DNA of 17,277 bases from Candidatus Thalassarchaeaceae archaeon. GTDB lineage: Archaea > Thermoplasmatota > Poseidoniia > Poseidoniales > Thalassarchaeaceae. A model generated the notes under the pieces. That model was not told the DNA's origin and made no database searches. It saw only the letters and a program-made list of their open reading frames with translations. Positions 1 through 8,349 of the stretch are shown here, piece by piece (positions within the stretch are counted from its first letter, which is position 1; each line of letters opens with the position of its first letter). Made by a program: the position numbers and the translations under genes. The DNA lies in the NCBI GenBank assembly GCA_030747475.1, contig JASLKO010000049.1, forward strand, positions 1-17,277. Reading direction: 5' to 3'.

Positions 1-2
1 AA

Positions 3-1547
3 TGGAATGAAACAACTCAGACTTACGACGACAAGTCATGGTATGGCTGTGAAGACAATGATGGTGATGGTTATGCCAATGCTGGTGAGGCTTTTCCCAA
101 TGACCCCACACAGTGGAGTGATGCTGACGGTGATGGATATGACCGTAACAATGCAGAATCCTCCTGTGGAGACAATCAGTTTGGAAACAATCCAGACCTG
201 TTCCCAAGTGATGGGACTCAATGTAGTGACAGTGATGGTGATGGATATGGTGACAATCCAAGCGGACCGAATGGTGACTCGTTCCCTGATGACCCCACAC
301 AATGGAATGATTCGGATGGCGATGGGTATGGGGATAACCCCGATGGATTCAATGCGGATATCTGCCCAGAATTACCTGGCAATACGAACACCGATGAGGC
401 CCGTGGTTGTCCAGATTCCGATGGAGATGGTGTGCCCGATCCACAAGATGATTTCCCGAATGATAGCCTACAAGATACCGACACAGACGGCGATGGATAT
501 GGGGACCAAACCGAGGGCCGATTAGATGGAGATGATTGTCCAACGTGGCCGGGTTCCTCTAACAAAGGAAACATCTACGGTTGTACAGATTCTGATGGCG
601 ATGGATGGGCCGACGTCATCCCTGAAGGCGCTAGTGATGGCGACAAGGCCTTCATGACCGCAGATGTATTCCCCAATGATGGTACACAATGGGTTGATAC
701 CGATGGCGATGGATATGGTGACAATTACTCATACACCAACATCACTGGAGAAAAACTCAGCGATGACACATATCGCTGGAGCTGCGATGTTGACCCCGGT
801 CTGATTCAAACACGTGTACAAAACGGTGATGCTTTCCCAGATGAAGATACACAATGGAGTGATGTGGATGGTGACGGGTTTGGAGACAATTACAAGGACA
901 ATTCAACCATTAGACTCGATTGTTGGCCTGGTGAACTTGTGCAAGATGCAAGGAATTCAGATGCATTCCCACTCCGCTTCTCTCAGAATAAAGACGCAGA
1001 TAGGGACGGTTATGGCGACAATAGTACAGGTTTAGCATACCAACCTGATTTGTGCAAGAGCGTGCAAGGCTTCTCTTGGGAAGACAAGTTTGGATGCCTA
1101 GACAGTGATGAGGATGGTTGGTCAGATACTGCGGATGCCTGTCCATTTGATCCAGATATTCATCTCATCGGCCAAAAATGCCAGATTACATCTGCCGATG
1201 CTGCTGGAGATGCACAAAGCGACGATGAAGAGTCTTCAATGATGCTGTACATCATGGGTGGCGCAATTGCACTCATGTTGGCCCTGATTTTCGTTGCACT
1301 TGTGGCCAAACAAATGGGTGCGCGATCACGGCTCAAGGAAATCAAGGTTCTACAACAGCAAGAGCTTGCTTTCAGCAATGAAGAAGAAGAGCGACGGCAG
1401 AAATGGATTGAGCATTATTTGTCTACTGGAGACATTGAAAAAGCCAAGGAACTCGGTTATGTGGAAAAGGCAGATTGGCAAGTTCACATGGAACAAGAGG
1501 CGGCAGAACAAGCCTCCTTGCCCAGTTTGGATGACCTGTTGGATTAG
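3..1547 (+). CDS. Cell-surface protein with thrombospondin type-3-like calcium-binding repeats and C-terminal membrane anchor (5'-partial)
   Basis: The reading frame is open from base 3, so the gene starts left of the window; 514 residues are visible. From the first codons to about residue 390 the protein is a chain of acidic repeats, each with a DxDGDGYGD-like loop preceded by a phrase such as FPNDPTQW or FPDDPTQW. About eight or nine loops can be read, and scattered Cys residues probably form disulfides outside the cell. This is the thrombospondin type-3 / calcium-binding repeat pattern, so the ectodomain should be a rigid, calcium-stabilised stalk. About residues 413-436 form one hydrophobic transmembrane segment. 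A charged cytoplasmic tail of about 75 residues follows (EEEERRQKWIEHYLSTGD, then an acidic end). The missing N-terminus probably holds the signal peptide and any ligand-binding or enzymatic domain, so the function is unknown. Its stop overlaps the stop of the convergent hydrolase gene. The repeats create long spurious reading frames in other frames, which are not annotated. Confidence 0.88.
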   Translation, partial: WNETTQTYDDKSWYGCEDNDGDGYANAGEAFPNDPTQWSDADGDGYDRNNAESSCGDNQFGNNPDLFPSDGTQCSDSDGDGYGDNPSGPNGDSFPDDPTQWNDSDGDGYGDNPDGFNADICPELPGNTNTDEARGCPDSDGDGVPDPQDDFPNDSLQDTDTDGDGYGDQTEGRLDGDDCPTWPGSSNKGNIYGCTDSDGDGWADVIPEGASDGDKAFMTADVFPNDGTQWVDTDGDGYGDNYSYTNITGEKLSDDTYRWSCDVDPGLIQTRVQNGDAFPDEDTQWSDVDGDGFGDNYKDNSTIRLDCWPGELVQDARNSDAFPLRFSQNKDADRDGYGDNSTGLAYQPDLCKSVQGFSWEDKFGCLDSDEDGWSDTADACPFDPDIHLIGQKCQITSADAAGDAQSDDEESSMMLYIMGGAIALMLALIFVALVAKQMGARSRLKEIKVLQQQELAFSNEEEERRQKWIEHYLSTGDIEKAKELGYVEKADWQVHMEQEAAEQASLPSLDDLLD

Positions 1548-2299
1548 GCTGACATCTCGTCATCAAAGCGATTGAATGGCAACGCATCAAAGGCATCAAT
1601 ATCTGGTGCATTCAAAGACAAATTATGCTTCAGTGCTTGTTCAATGGTCACCCAATCAGGGGTGGTACCATCTATCCAATCATAGCGATGGCCAGGAATT
1701 AAACGCCAATCGCTTGGAAGGTTTTGCAAGACTGTTTTGGCCATCGCCAAACTTCTCCACTGAGCAGCAGGATCAGAGCCCGGCAAATCTACGCGTCCTG
1801 AACGCATAGTGAACAACAAATCACCAGCAACATACACACCATGACCATGCAATGTAACGTGGCCGGGAGAATGCCCTGGGGAATGGATGACTGTGAGATG
1901 AATTGAACCGCAGTTCCACTTTACAATTTCATTCGGTGCCTGTTCCCAGACATGGGTAAAATCGGTTCGACGGAAAATGATCCGGCCAATCAAACTCGGC
2001 GATACGGATTCAGCATGGCCCCACACCTCAATTTCTGGATGTGCATTTCGAATGGCTGACACACCCGCAGTATGGTCTCGATGAGTATGCGTTAGAAGGA
2101 TGTGTGTTGGCGTTAGGTCCTGCTTTGACAACGCTTTGAGCCACTCCTCGCCATCAAATGGATCAATAATTGCGACAACACCATTTTCTCGGTCGATAAA
2201 TGCCGTATTCATATTCGCCCAAGGGCCCATTTGAGTAATCCATATCTCTACGTTATCGTCTCCGTAGGAGACGGCGAATTCACCCTCTGCTAGGCCCAT
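1544..2299 (-). CDS. Metallo-beta-lactamase-fold hydrolase, glyoxalase II-like
   Basis: 251 residues. The metal-binding set of the metallo-beta-lactamase fold is complete: HTHRDH at residues 71-76, PGH with H143, GD with D160 in a GDLLF context, and H204 in IPGH. Spacing and context (SPGHSPGH, GDLLF, IPGH) are closest to the hydroxyacylglutathione hydrolase / persulfide dioxygenase-like branch, which binds two metals or one iron and hydrolyses thioesters or related small molecules. The substrate cannot be assigned from sequence; since archaea generally lack glutathione, another thiol ester is likely. There is no signal peptide, so it is probably cytoplasmic. The start is ATG at 2299 and the length is normal for the family. 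The stop codon (TAA on the minus strand, bases 1544-1546) overlaps the TAG of the upstream convergent gene. It is divergent from the membrane regulator starting at 2412. Confidence 0.88.
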   Translation of the reverse strand: MGLAEGEFAVSYGDDNVEIWITQMGPWANMNTAFIDRENGVVAIIDPFDGEEWLKALSKQDLTPTHILLTHTHRDHTAGVSAIRNAHPEIEVWGHAESVSPSLIGRIIFRRTDFTHVWEQAPNEIVKWNCGSIHLTVIHSPGHSPGHVTLHGHGVYVAGDLLFTMRSGRVDLPGSDPAAQWRSLAMAKTVLQNLPSDWRLIPGHRYDWIDGTTPDWVTIEQALKHNLSLNAPDIDAFDALPFNRFDDEMSA

Positions 2300-2340
2300 G
2301 AATGGCCATCCCGACTCAGTGAATCAATGGTTCGGCCTGA

Positions 2341-2368
2341 CATTGGCCCCCCTTAGGGGGTGCCAATG
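2341..2368. promoter_or_regulatory. Strong hairpin in the divergent intergenic region
   Basis: CATTGGC (2341-2347) plus CCCCC (2348-2352) pairs with GGGGG (2356-2360) and, after one bulged T, GCCAATG (2362-2368). This gives a 12-bp stem with a TTA loop. It lies between the divergent starts at 2299 and 2412, so it cannot be the terminator of a gene reading into it. It is more likely a 5'-leader hairpin or an operator for the 2412 gene. The rest of the 112-base gap shows no other clear signal apart from a GAGG Shine-Dalgarno at 2400-2403, eight bases before the ATG. Confidence 0.5.
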
Positions 2369-2411
2369 GGTTCAAACGGGAAGGCGTGACTGACGATTTG
2401 AGGCGGGGGCG

Positions 2412-5021
2412 ATGCAGAGCAAAGTCAACTTCAGATCGGCGGCCCTTGTGGGTTTGCTGTTTTTGATGGTGCTCGCGCCTCTCACAAATGCAGAGCCAGC
2501 ACCGAATGGCCTGGAATTAAATGTTGAAATCGATGCACCGGGTAATGGTTTGTATCACACTGATAGTTCTGAACTAGGCGTGACACTCAAGGTGAAGAAC
2601 CATGCAAATCAAGCTCAGGAATTGGTCTACAACCCTGCATGCCCATTCGATTTGATTCTCACAAGTGGTCAGTGGCAAATGGATTTGGATGATGCTCGAG
2701 TTTGCCCCGAGCAAAGTCGTGCCATGATGATTCAACCTGGACAATCAAGAATCCTTTCGACTTGGTCATGGGATTGGGCTGATGCCCCTAGCGGAGAAAT
2801 TGAATTGACATTCACCCAATCTGATTCTGGATTACAATCAACCAGCGAGGTTGTTCTCCACCGAGTTGTAGACATGCCTGAAAATTTGCATCTTGAGGCG
2901 GTACTTGCAGAGACGATCGGTGAGCAAAACGGGCACAACAGTGACATGCCTGCAATGATTTTCCTTGCCTTGTCAAATTCAGGTATGGAGGCCATCGACC
3001 TGCCATTCGATCAAAATTGTAAGATTGAAACTGACGTTCTTTCTGACATCTCCTGTGGTTATGGTTCAATCGAACCGGGTGAAAATATGAATCTCGGTTG
3101 GATGCAATGGAACTTTGAGAATGCTGTTGATGGCGTTCAGTCTATTCCATTCGCCCTTAGTGGTGTCAATGGTGCAATGACCACTGTCGATACAATGTAC
3201 ACTCAAACTCCACCGAAGCCAAGTGTTGATGTTACATCCTATGCATCCTTGGAAAATGGTGAATTGTTGACTTGGCAGTATAATCTACAGAATGCCAACG
3301 ATGCTCCGGCCAAATTGTTGTTTGAAGATACTTGTGTTGTCGAAGCACATGTCATTTCCCCTAATGGTGAAATTGTGTATGATACTCGTGGAACACGATC
3401 CTGTTCACACTCTGGAATTGAACAGAAGATAGCTCCACAGACAACATACACTTTGGCATCGAACAGTTGGGATTACATGGATGCTGATGGTTGTGAAATC
3501 GATGATGGAATGTATCTGCTTGTACTGAATCAGCCAGATCATGGATTGATTGCAACACAGTCATTTGAACACATGAATAGTGGTGAAAACCTCGGTTGTG
3601 GGGTTCAGATTCAGGATCTATCAGACATACAATTCACTGTAGACAACCTGCACGTATTGGATGCTGATGGAGAAAATGAGCGGGTCTCATTTCAAGTTAC
3701 AATTCGAAATACTGGCATTGAAGGTTTTGATTTGTATTGGCCAACAGACTGCTCGCTAGAACTACAACTTGCGATGGTTGGTCAATCTACAGAACGAATT
3801 TGGTCTGAAGATTGTGATGGTAGTGCGGGTCACTACGCTACAATCGATTCGCAGGTCAGTTACACTTGGCCGACAATTGAAATTCCATTTGTTGAAAATG
3901 GTGTTGAGTTGAATCATGGCACATGGATTGTATCCATTCACACGACCTCGCTACCAACATTTACCACTCAAATCGCCCACACTTATGATGGGATTTACTT
4001 CACAGAAGTAATTGATGAATCAGTAGATAATCCGGAAGAAGAAATTATTCCTGCCGATGTACCTGAAGAAATCAACGATGAACTCATTCTTTCTGGTGAT
4101 TGGAATTACATCACAACTCCAAATCAGGGTTGCTGGTTGCTGACCGATACATTTGGTGATGAATACGCATTCATCACACATATGCAAGATGGGGGTTGGG
4201 CACCATCCCCAGGTCTTTCTGGAACTTATGATGTTGAACAGATGAATGCTGCCGGATCCTGCTCGAAGTGGTCTGGAATTGTGATTCTGCAGACGTTAGA
4301 TGAAACAGAAACAATGCCTGAAGTTCTTGCTCCTGTCAAACCTTCATCACCTCCTCAAACCCCTGTCGAACAAATTGCTGAGATCGCTCCAACCGCAGCG
4401 ACTGTGGTTGCAACAACATCTCTCTCGCTGATGACTTTACTATATCTCGGAAACACCGAATGGATCCGAATCCCTGCTTTACAATTCGGAATCGGCCTCA
4501 TCGGTATGGTTCGCAAAAATGGTGAACATGATGGGGAATATCAACGAGGTCGAATCATGGGTTATCTCACAGCCAATCCAGGAGTTCACTTCCGCGCGCT
4601 TTTGGGTGCGCTTGAGATGAGCAATGGACAACTGACACACCACCTCAAGAATTTGGAAGGTGCAGAGCGTATCTGGCGACGGAAAGATGGGCGTTTGGTG
4701 CGCTTCTATCCGGCGAGTATCCAATCTACATTGGATGATGATGAATTGCCAGTTCCACTGCTTACACCTGATCCAAATAGCCTTCAGGGCAAGATATTGC
4801 GACTCCTTGATGCAACTGAAAATGATATTGTCAACCTCAGTCAAAAAGAATTGGCAATTCGCCTTGAAGCCAGTCAACAATTGGTTAGCCATCATTTGCG
4901 AACCCTTGAGAAATTTGGTCTCATTGAACGCGAGAAGGTTGGGATGCGATACAGATACCAATTGACTCGTGAGGCCATCTTCTTGGTCAACAGCAATGAG
5001 TACGACGTTTCCACAGAATGA
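2412..5021 (+). CDS. Exported membrane-anchored regulator: BsuPI-like ectodomains, one TM helix, two winged-helix DNA-binding domains
   Basis: 869 residues. Residues 1-28 form a signal peptide (hydrophobic 10-24, cleavage probably after TNA). Four beta-rich repeats follow, at about 33-150, 158-265, 271-388 and 403-527. Their pattern (VTLKVKN..., a Cys in a DLIL/CSLEL strand, an IQPGQ turn, a W-rich strand, then an extracted-strand end) resembles the BsuPI proteinase-inhibitor-like fold, and each has a Cys pair (77/98, 203/215, 308/331, 447/468) suited to a disulfide. A smaller Cys-containing module spans 556-628. After a Pro-rich linker there is one TM helix (about 659-680). The cytoplasmic end carries two winged helices: about 708-770 (RGRIMGYLTANPGVHFRALL, then a TH-HLKNLE recognition helix) and about 789-855 (QKELAIRLEASQQLVSHHLRTLE, then an RYRYQL wing). 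This suits a one-component sensor that binds DNA at the membrane. Ligand and targets are unknown. The start is ATG 2412 with GAGG eight bases upstream. Confidence 0.82.
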   Translation: MQSKVNFRSAALVGLLFLMVLAPLTNAEPAPNGLELNVEIDAPGNGLYHTDSSELGVTLKVKNHANQAQELVYNPACPFDLILTSGQWQMDLDDARVCPEQSRAMMIQPGQSRILSTWSWDWADAPSGEIELTFTQSDSGLQSTSEVVLHRVVDMPENLHLEAVLAETIGEQNGHNSDMPAMIFLALSNSGMEAIDLPFDQNCKIETDVLSDISCGYGSIEPGENMNLGWMQWNFENAVDGVQSIPFALSGVNGAMTTVDTMYTQTPPKPSVDVTSYASLENGELLTWQYNLQNANDAPAKLLFEDTCVVEAHVISPNGEIVYDTRGTRSCSHSGIEQKIAPQTTYTLASNSWDYMDADGCEIDDGMYLLVLNQPDHGLIATQSFEHMNSGENLGCGVQIQDLSDIQFTVDNLHVLDADGENERVSFQVTIRNTGIEGFDLYWPTDCSLELQLAMVGQSTERIWSEDCDGSAGHYATIDSQVSYTWPTIEIPFVENGVELNHGTWIVSIHTTSLPTFTTQIAHTYDGIYFTEVIDESVDNPEEEIIPADVPEEINDELILSGDWNYITTPNQGCWLLTDTFGDEYAFITHMQDGGWAPSPGLSGTYDVEQMNAAGSCSKWSGIVILQTLDETETMPEVLAPVKPSSPPQTPVEQIAEIAPTAATVVATTSLSLMTLLYLGNTEWIRIPALQFGIGLIGMVRKNGEHDGEYQRGRIMGYLTANPGVHFRALLGALEMSNGQLTHHLKNLEGAERIWRRKDGRLVRFYPASIQSTLDDDELPVPLLTPDPNSLQGKILRLLDATENDIVNLSQKELAIRLEASQQLVSHHLRTLEKFGLIEREKVGMRYRYQLTREAIFLVNSNEYDVSTE

Positions 5022-5067
5022 TGTCTTGTTTTGCGGTTCATTCAATAAGACCTCTGAATTGGCCAAG

Positions 5068-5086
5068 CGTGCACCGTAGGTGCACG
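5068..5086 (+). promoter_or_regulatory. Palindrome/hairpin in the leuS leader
   Basis: CGTGCACC (5068-5075), a GTA loop (5076-5078) and GGTGCACG (5079-5086) form a perfect 8-bp stem. It sits 46 bases after the stop of the membrane regulator and 18 bases before the leuS ATG, just ahead of the Shine-Dalgarno GAGGA at 5094-5098. It could be a terminator for the upstream gene, a translation-modulating leader hairpin, or an operator. The sequence does not decide among these. No T-run follows it, which argues against a simple terminator. Confidence 0.5.
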
Positions 5087-5104
5087 TACGTGCGAGGAAA
5101 GGGC

Positions 5105-7969
5105 ATGAATGACTACAACCCAGCCACCATTGAAGAAAAGTGGCAAGAGAAGTGGACCAAATCTGGTGCCTTCGAAAGTGATGTAGATCAAAGCAAGCCC
5201 AAATTTTACTGTTTGGAGATGTTTCCCTACCCCAGTGGAAAAATGCACATGGGTCATGTACGAAACTACAGTATTGGCGATAGCATGGCTCGTTATCGTA
5301 GACTCGCTGGGTTCAATGTCCTCTACCCGATGGGTTACGATTCATTCGGGATGCCTGCAGAAAATGCGGCCAAGAAAATTGGTGGACATCCACACAATGT
5401 TACATGGTCAAATATCGAAAGTATTCGAAGTGATTTGAAAAGAATGGGCTTCTCCTATGATTGGAGAAGGGAACTGGCAACGAGTGATTCGACTTACTAC
5501 AGATGGAACCAATGGATCTTTCTCAAATTCCATGAAATGGGGTTGGTTGAGCGAAGAACTGCACCTGTCAATTGGTGTGACTCATGTGATACGGTCTTGG
5601 CAAATGAACAAGTCAAAAACAATCGTTGTTGGAGGTGTGCAGATGAAGTCCGGCAAAAGGACATGGCGCAATGGTTCCTGAAGATGACAGAATACGCTGA
5701 TGAGCTTCTCGACGAATTGGAAAATATTGAATTTCCTGAAAATGTCAAGGCCATGCAAAGAAATTGGATCGGACGCTCTCATGGAGCTGACATTCATTTC
5801 CCAATTGTTGGGGGTCATGATGTAATCAAGGCCTTTACAACTCGTCCAGACACCATCTTTGGAGTTACATTTGTGACACTCGCACCTGAACATCCTCTTT
5901 GTGAACAACTGGTGTCGGGTACTGAATTTGAATCTCAATATCGCGATTTGGCAGATGAATGTGCGAAGATGTCAGAATTTGATCGTATCAATATGTTGAG
6001 GGATAAGAAAGGAGTGTTCCTCGGTCGTTATGCAACCAACCCATTGACGGGGGATGAAGTGCCAATCTATGCTGGAAACTTCGTCGTCGCCTCTTACGGA
6101 ACGGGCGCTGTAATGGCCGTTCCAGGGCATGATCAACGAGATCATGACTTCGCTAAAAAATACGACATTCCTATTGTTCAGGTTCTCTCAGAGGAGGAAG
6201 GCAAGGATCCAAAACAAACCGGACGAGCCTTCGAAGGATTGGGTTGGATGGTCAATTCAGGACTGGATGGATTTGACGGATTGCATGGGAATGATGCCAA
6301 GGCTGCAGTCATCAAAACTCTGGAAAGCAAAAGCATGGGCACGGGCACGATTCAATATCGCCTCAAGGATTGGTTGCTGAGTAGACAGCGATTTTGGGGG
6401 ACACCGATTCCATTTATCCACTGCGAAAAATGTGGTGTCATTCCAACACCAATTGCCGACTTACCGGTTGAGTTACCACTGGATGTCGTCTTCACTGAAG
6501 GGCAATCTGGAAATCCTTTGGCATCACATGAAGGGTTTGTCAACACCACATGTCCCAACTGCAATTCAGCAGCAAAAAGGGAAACTGACACAATGGATAC
6601 ATTCTATGATTCATCGTGGTACTTCTTGCGGTTTTCTGATGCGATGAATGATTCAGCACCCTTTGATAAAATCAATGCTGATTATTGGATGAATGGAGGG
6701 GTGGACCTCTATATCGGCGGAATCGAGCATGCTGTAATGCATCTACTGTATGCACGATTTTTCACCAAAGCACTACGTGATGCTGGACTCAATGATGTTT
6801 CTGAGCCATTCTCTCGACTGGTGTGTCAGGGAATGGTCAATGCACCTACACCTTTCTGCGCCGATTGTAATGTAGAACATCATGTCGAGTTAGAAGGGGC
6901 ACCCTGTCCCAGTTGCGGCAAGTCACTTGGAACCCGTTCTGCGAAAATGAGCAAAAGCCTTGGAAATACGGTCAGCCCCGAAATCATGATTGAAAAATAT
7001 GGGGCCGATACGGTTCGCTTGTTCATTCTGTTTGGAGCAAACCCTGAGGCCGGTATGGATTGGTCCGATTCTGCAATCGAGTCCAATTTCCGGCAAATAC
7101 GAAATGTTCACAGCGCGTTAATACAAGGCATTGAGACCCAATCAAATTCGGGTCTAATGGATGAATGGCTTCTTGCTAGATCTCGGGCATCTTGGAACAA
7201 TTGGTCACAAAGTATGGCAGATGTCAGCCTTAGAGATGGTGTGATGATAAGTCACTTTGAGATGGTCAGTGATTGGCAATGGGCACAACGACGTGGTGGT
7301 GTTAGCCAAACTACAGCAAGAGAATATCTCAATACTTGGATTCCAATGTTGTATCCTGCAACACCACATCTCGCAGAAGAAATGTGGAGTAGTTTAGGCA
7401 ACCAAACCATGCTTTGTCAAACCGTTCTAGAGATGGAACATACAATTTCGGATAACCAACAAGATTCACGCGTATTGGGTCAAGAAGAATACTTGCGACG
7501 AGTCATCGATCGTGCGAGGAGTGTTCGCGAACTTGCGGAGCGGCATACGCAAGGTCCACTTTCTGCAGTCATCATACAGACAGCTCATGATTGGAAAAAG
7601 GACCTGGCATCACAGGCCATTCGAATGCATCAAGATAATTTTGATTTCAAAGAAGGTGGAAACAAATTTTTGCAAACCCAACAATGTTTCCAAAATGAAG
7701 AAACGAAAGGCGATGTCATGCAATTCTGGCGAGCCATTGTGGTTGGTCAAAAGAAACGCCGTGGTCGCATTCACACGTGGGGTGAGCAAGAGATTACATT
7801 GGTGTCAAATGATTTCGATGAAGTTCAATTTATCGCGAGCAATGCCAATTTTATTTCAGAAGCACTCGGAATTGAAAATGTAGAAGTTTACCAAGCTGGA
7901 AAGGGTGAAGATGTCGCCGGAAAGGCCCGCTCTAGTTTGCCTCTTGAACCCGGTATCGCATGGAGATGA
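5105..7969 (+). CDS. leuS: Leucyl-tRNA synthetase, bacterial-type core with archaeal-like C-terminal domain
   Basis: 954 residues. Charges tRNA-Leu with leucine using ATP in the cytoplasm. The class I signatures are intact: HMGH at 48-51 (after MFPYPSG) and KMSKS at 614-618. Residues 158-178 form the first zinc knuckle (CDSC...CWRC). Residues about 225-415 are the CP1 editing domain, with the Thr-rich TTRPDT (245-250) and GTGAVMAVPGHDQRDHDFA (332-350) containing the conserved editing Asp. Further Cys pairs at 440/443, 483/486, 585/588 and 601/604 can bind zinc. Up to about residue 780 the signatures (FGMPAENAA, LANEQV, QRNWIGRS) are bacterial-type. The tail (about 795-954) has TAHDWK and ends SSLPLEPGIAWR, which resembles the archaeal-type C-terminal tRNA-binding domain instead. 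The start is ATG 5105, chosen for GAGGA six bases upstream and family alignment; the frame is open only to 5018 and the extra 29 residues fit nothing. It heads a likely operon with the next two genes. Confidence 0.96.
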   Translation: MNDYNPATIEEKWQEKWTKSGAFESDVDQSKPKFYCLEMFPYPSGKMHMGHVRNYSIGDSMARYRRLAGFNVLYPMGYDSFGMPAENAAKKIGGHPHNVTWSNIESIRSDLKRMGFSYDWRRELATSDSTYYRWNQWIFLKFHEMGLVERRTAPVNWCDSCDTVLANEQVKNNRCWRCADEVRQKDMAQWFLKMTEYADELLDELENIEFPENVKAMQRNWIGRSHGADIHFPIVGGHDVIKAFTTRPDTIFGVTFVTLAPEHPLCEQLVSGTEFESQYRDLADECAKMSEFDRINMLRDKKGVFLGRYATNPLTGDEVPIYAGNFVVASYGTGAVMAVPGHDQRDHDFAKKYDIPIVQVLSEEEGKDPKQTGRAFEGLGWMVNSGLDGFDGLHGNDAKAAVIKTLESKSMGTGTIQYRLKDWLLSRQRFWGTPIPFIHCEKCGVIPTPIADLPVELPLDVVFTEGQSGNPLASHEGFVNTTCPNCNSAAKRETDTMDTFYDSSWYFLRFSDAMNDSAPFDKINADYWMNGGVDLYIGGIEHAVMHLLYARFFTKALRDAGLNDVSEPFSRLVCQGMVNAPTPFCADCNVEHHVELEGAPCPSCGKSLGTRSAKMSKSLGNTVSPEIMIEKYGADTVRLFILFGANPEAGMDWSDSAIESNFRQIRNVHSALIQGIETQSNSGLMDEWLLARSRASWNNWSQSMADVSLRDGVMISHFEMVSDWQWAQRRGGVSQTTAREYLNTWIPMLYPATPHLAEEMWSSLGNQTMLCQTVLEMEHTISDNQQDSRVLGQEEYLRRVIDRARSVRELAERHTQGPLSAVIIQTAHDWKKDLASQAIRMHQDNFDFKEGGNKFLQTQQCFQNEETKGDVMQFWRAIVVGQKKRRGRIHTWGEQEITLVSNDFDEVQFIASNANFISEALGIENVEVYQAGKGEDVAGKARSSLPLEPGIAWR

Positions 7970-8325
7970 TTTGGATGCCCACTGTGCTGTTTGATGGGTT
8001 TTGTGCAACCTGCAATCGGTGGGCTCAATGGATCTCAAAACGTGACTCAAAAAACATGTTTGAACTCATTCCACAGGATTCACCTGAAGGGGATATAGTG
8101 ATGAAATCTTGCCCATCTAATCTCAAAGAAGTCGATTCGGTATACATTGTAAACCAAGGAAAATGGTTCGCACGGTCTAGTGCAGTTTGCAGAATGTTGT
8201 GGGGACTTGGGCTTCATTGGAAATTTGCAGGTACTTTTTTGTGGCTTATTCCAAGGCCCATACGCGATTTTGGATACGATATGGTTGCAAAACGCAGGCA
8301 CGGATTACGTCCCTTGAATTCATGA
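7966..8325 (+). CDS. DCC-family (DUF393) thiol-disulfide oxidoreductase-like protein
   Basis: About 119 residues. The N-terminus reads PTVLFDGFCATC, the hallmark of the DCC/DUF393 family: a short strand, FDG, then a CxxC pair that resembles a thioredoxin-like redox centre. Residues about 60-110 follow the family pattern (a VYIV strand, SSAVCRML helix, a hydrophobic WKFAGTFLWLIP segment, then a basic end). The length is typical. The reaction is not established for the family; thiol-disulfide exchange is the usual suggestion. ATG 7966 overlaps the leuS stop as ATGA, implying translational coupling. ATG 7960 is also in frame, and ATG 7975 is possible because GGAG lies nine bases before it and it gives MPTVLFDG as the N-terminus. 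The CDIN1-like gene follows after 24 bases. Confidence 0.8.
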   Translation: MIWMPTVLFDGFCATCNRWAQWISKRDSKNMFELIPQDSPEGDIVMKSCPSNLKEVDSVYIVNQGKWFARSSAVCRMLWGLGLHWKFAGTFLWLIPRPIRDFGYDMVAKRRHGLRPLNS

Positions 8326-8349
8326 ACCCCCTCTCGTTGGAAGGGATTA

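Noticed and set aside
218..574. Long minus-strand and alternate plus-frame reading frames in the calcium-repeat gene (also 7-525 and 36-302)
   Set aside because: They mirror the GATGGTGATGG-type repeats of the real frame; their translations are repetitive Met/Val or Ser/Pro-rich and match no protein family.
4479..5066. 195-codon minus-strand frame opposite the winged-helix region
   Set aside because: It lies fully antisense to strongly supported winged-helix coding sequence and its translation shows no domain.
5018..5104. Upstream extension of leuS to the ATG at 5018
   Set aside because: It would add 29 residues unlike any LeuRS, run through the palindrome and ignore the Shine-Dalgarno at 5094-5098.
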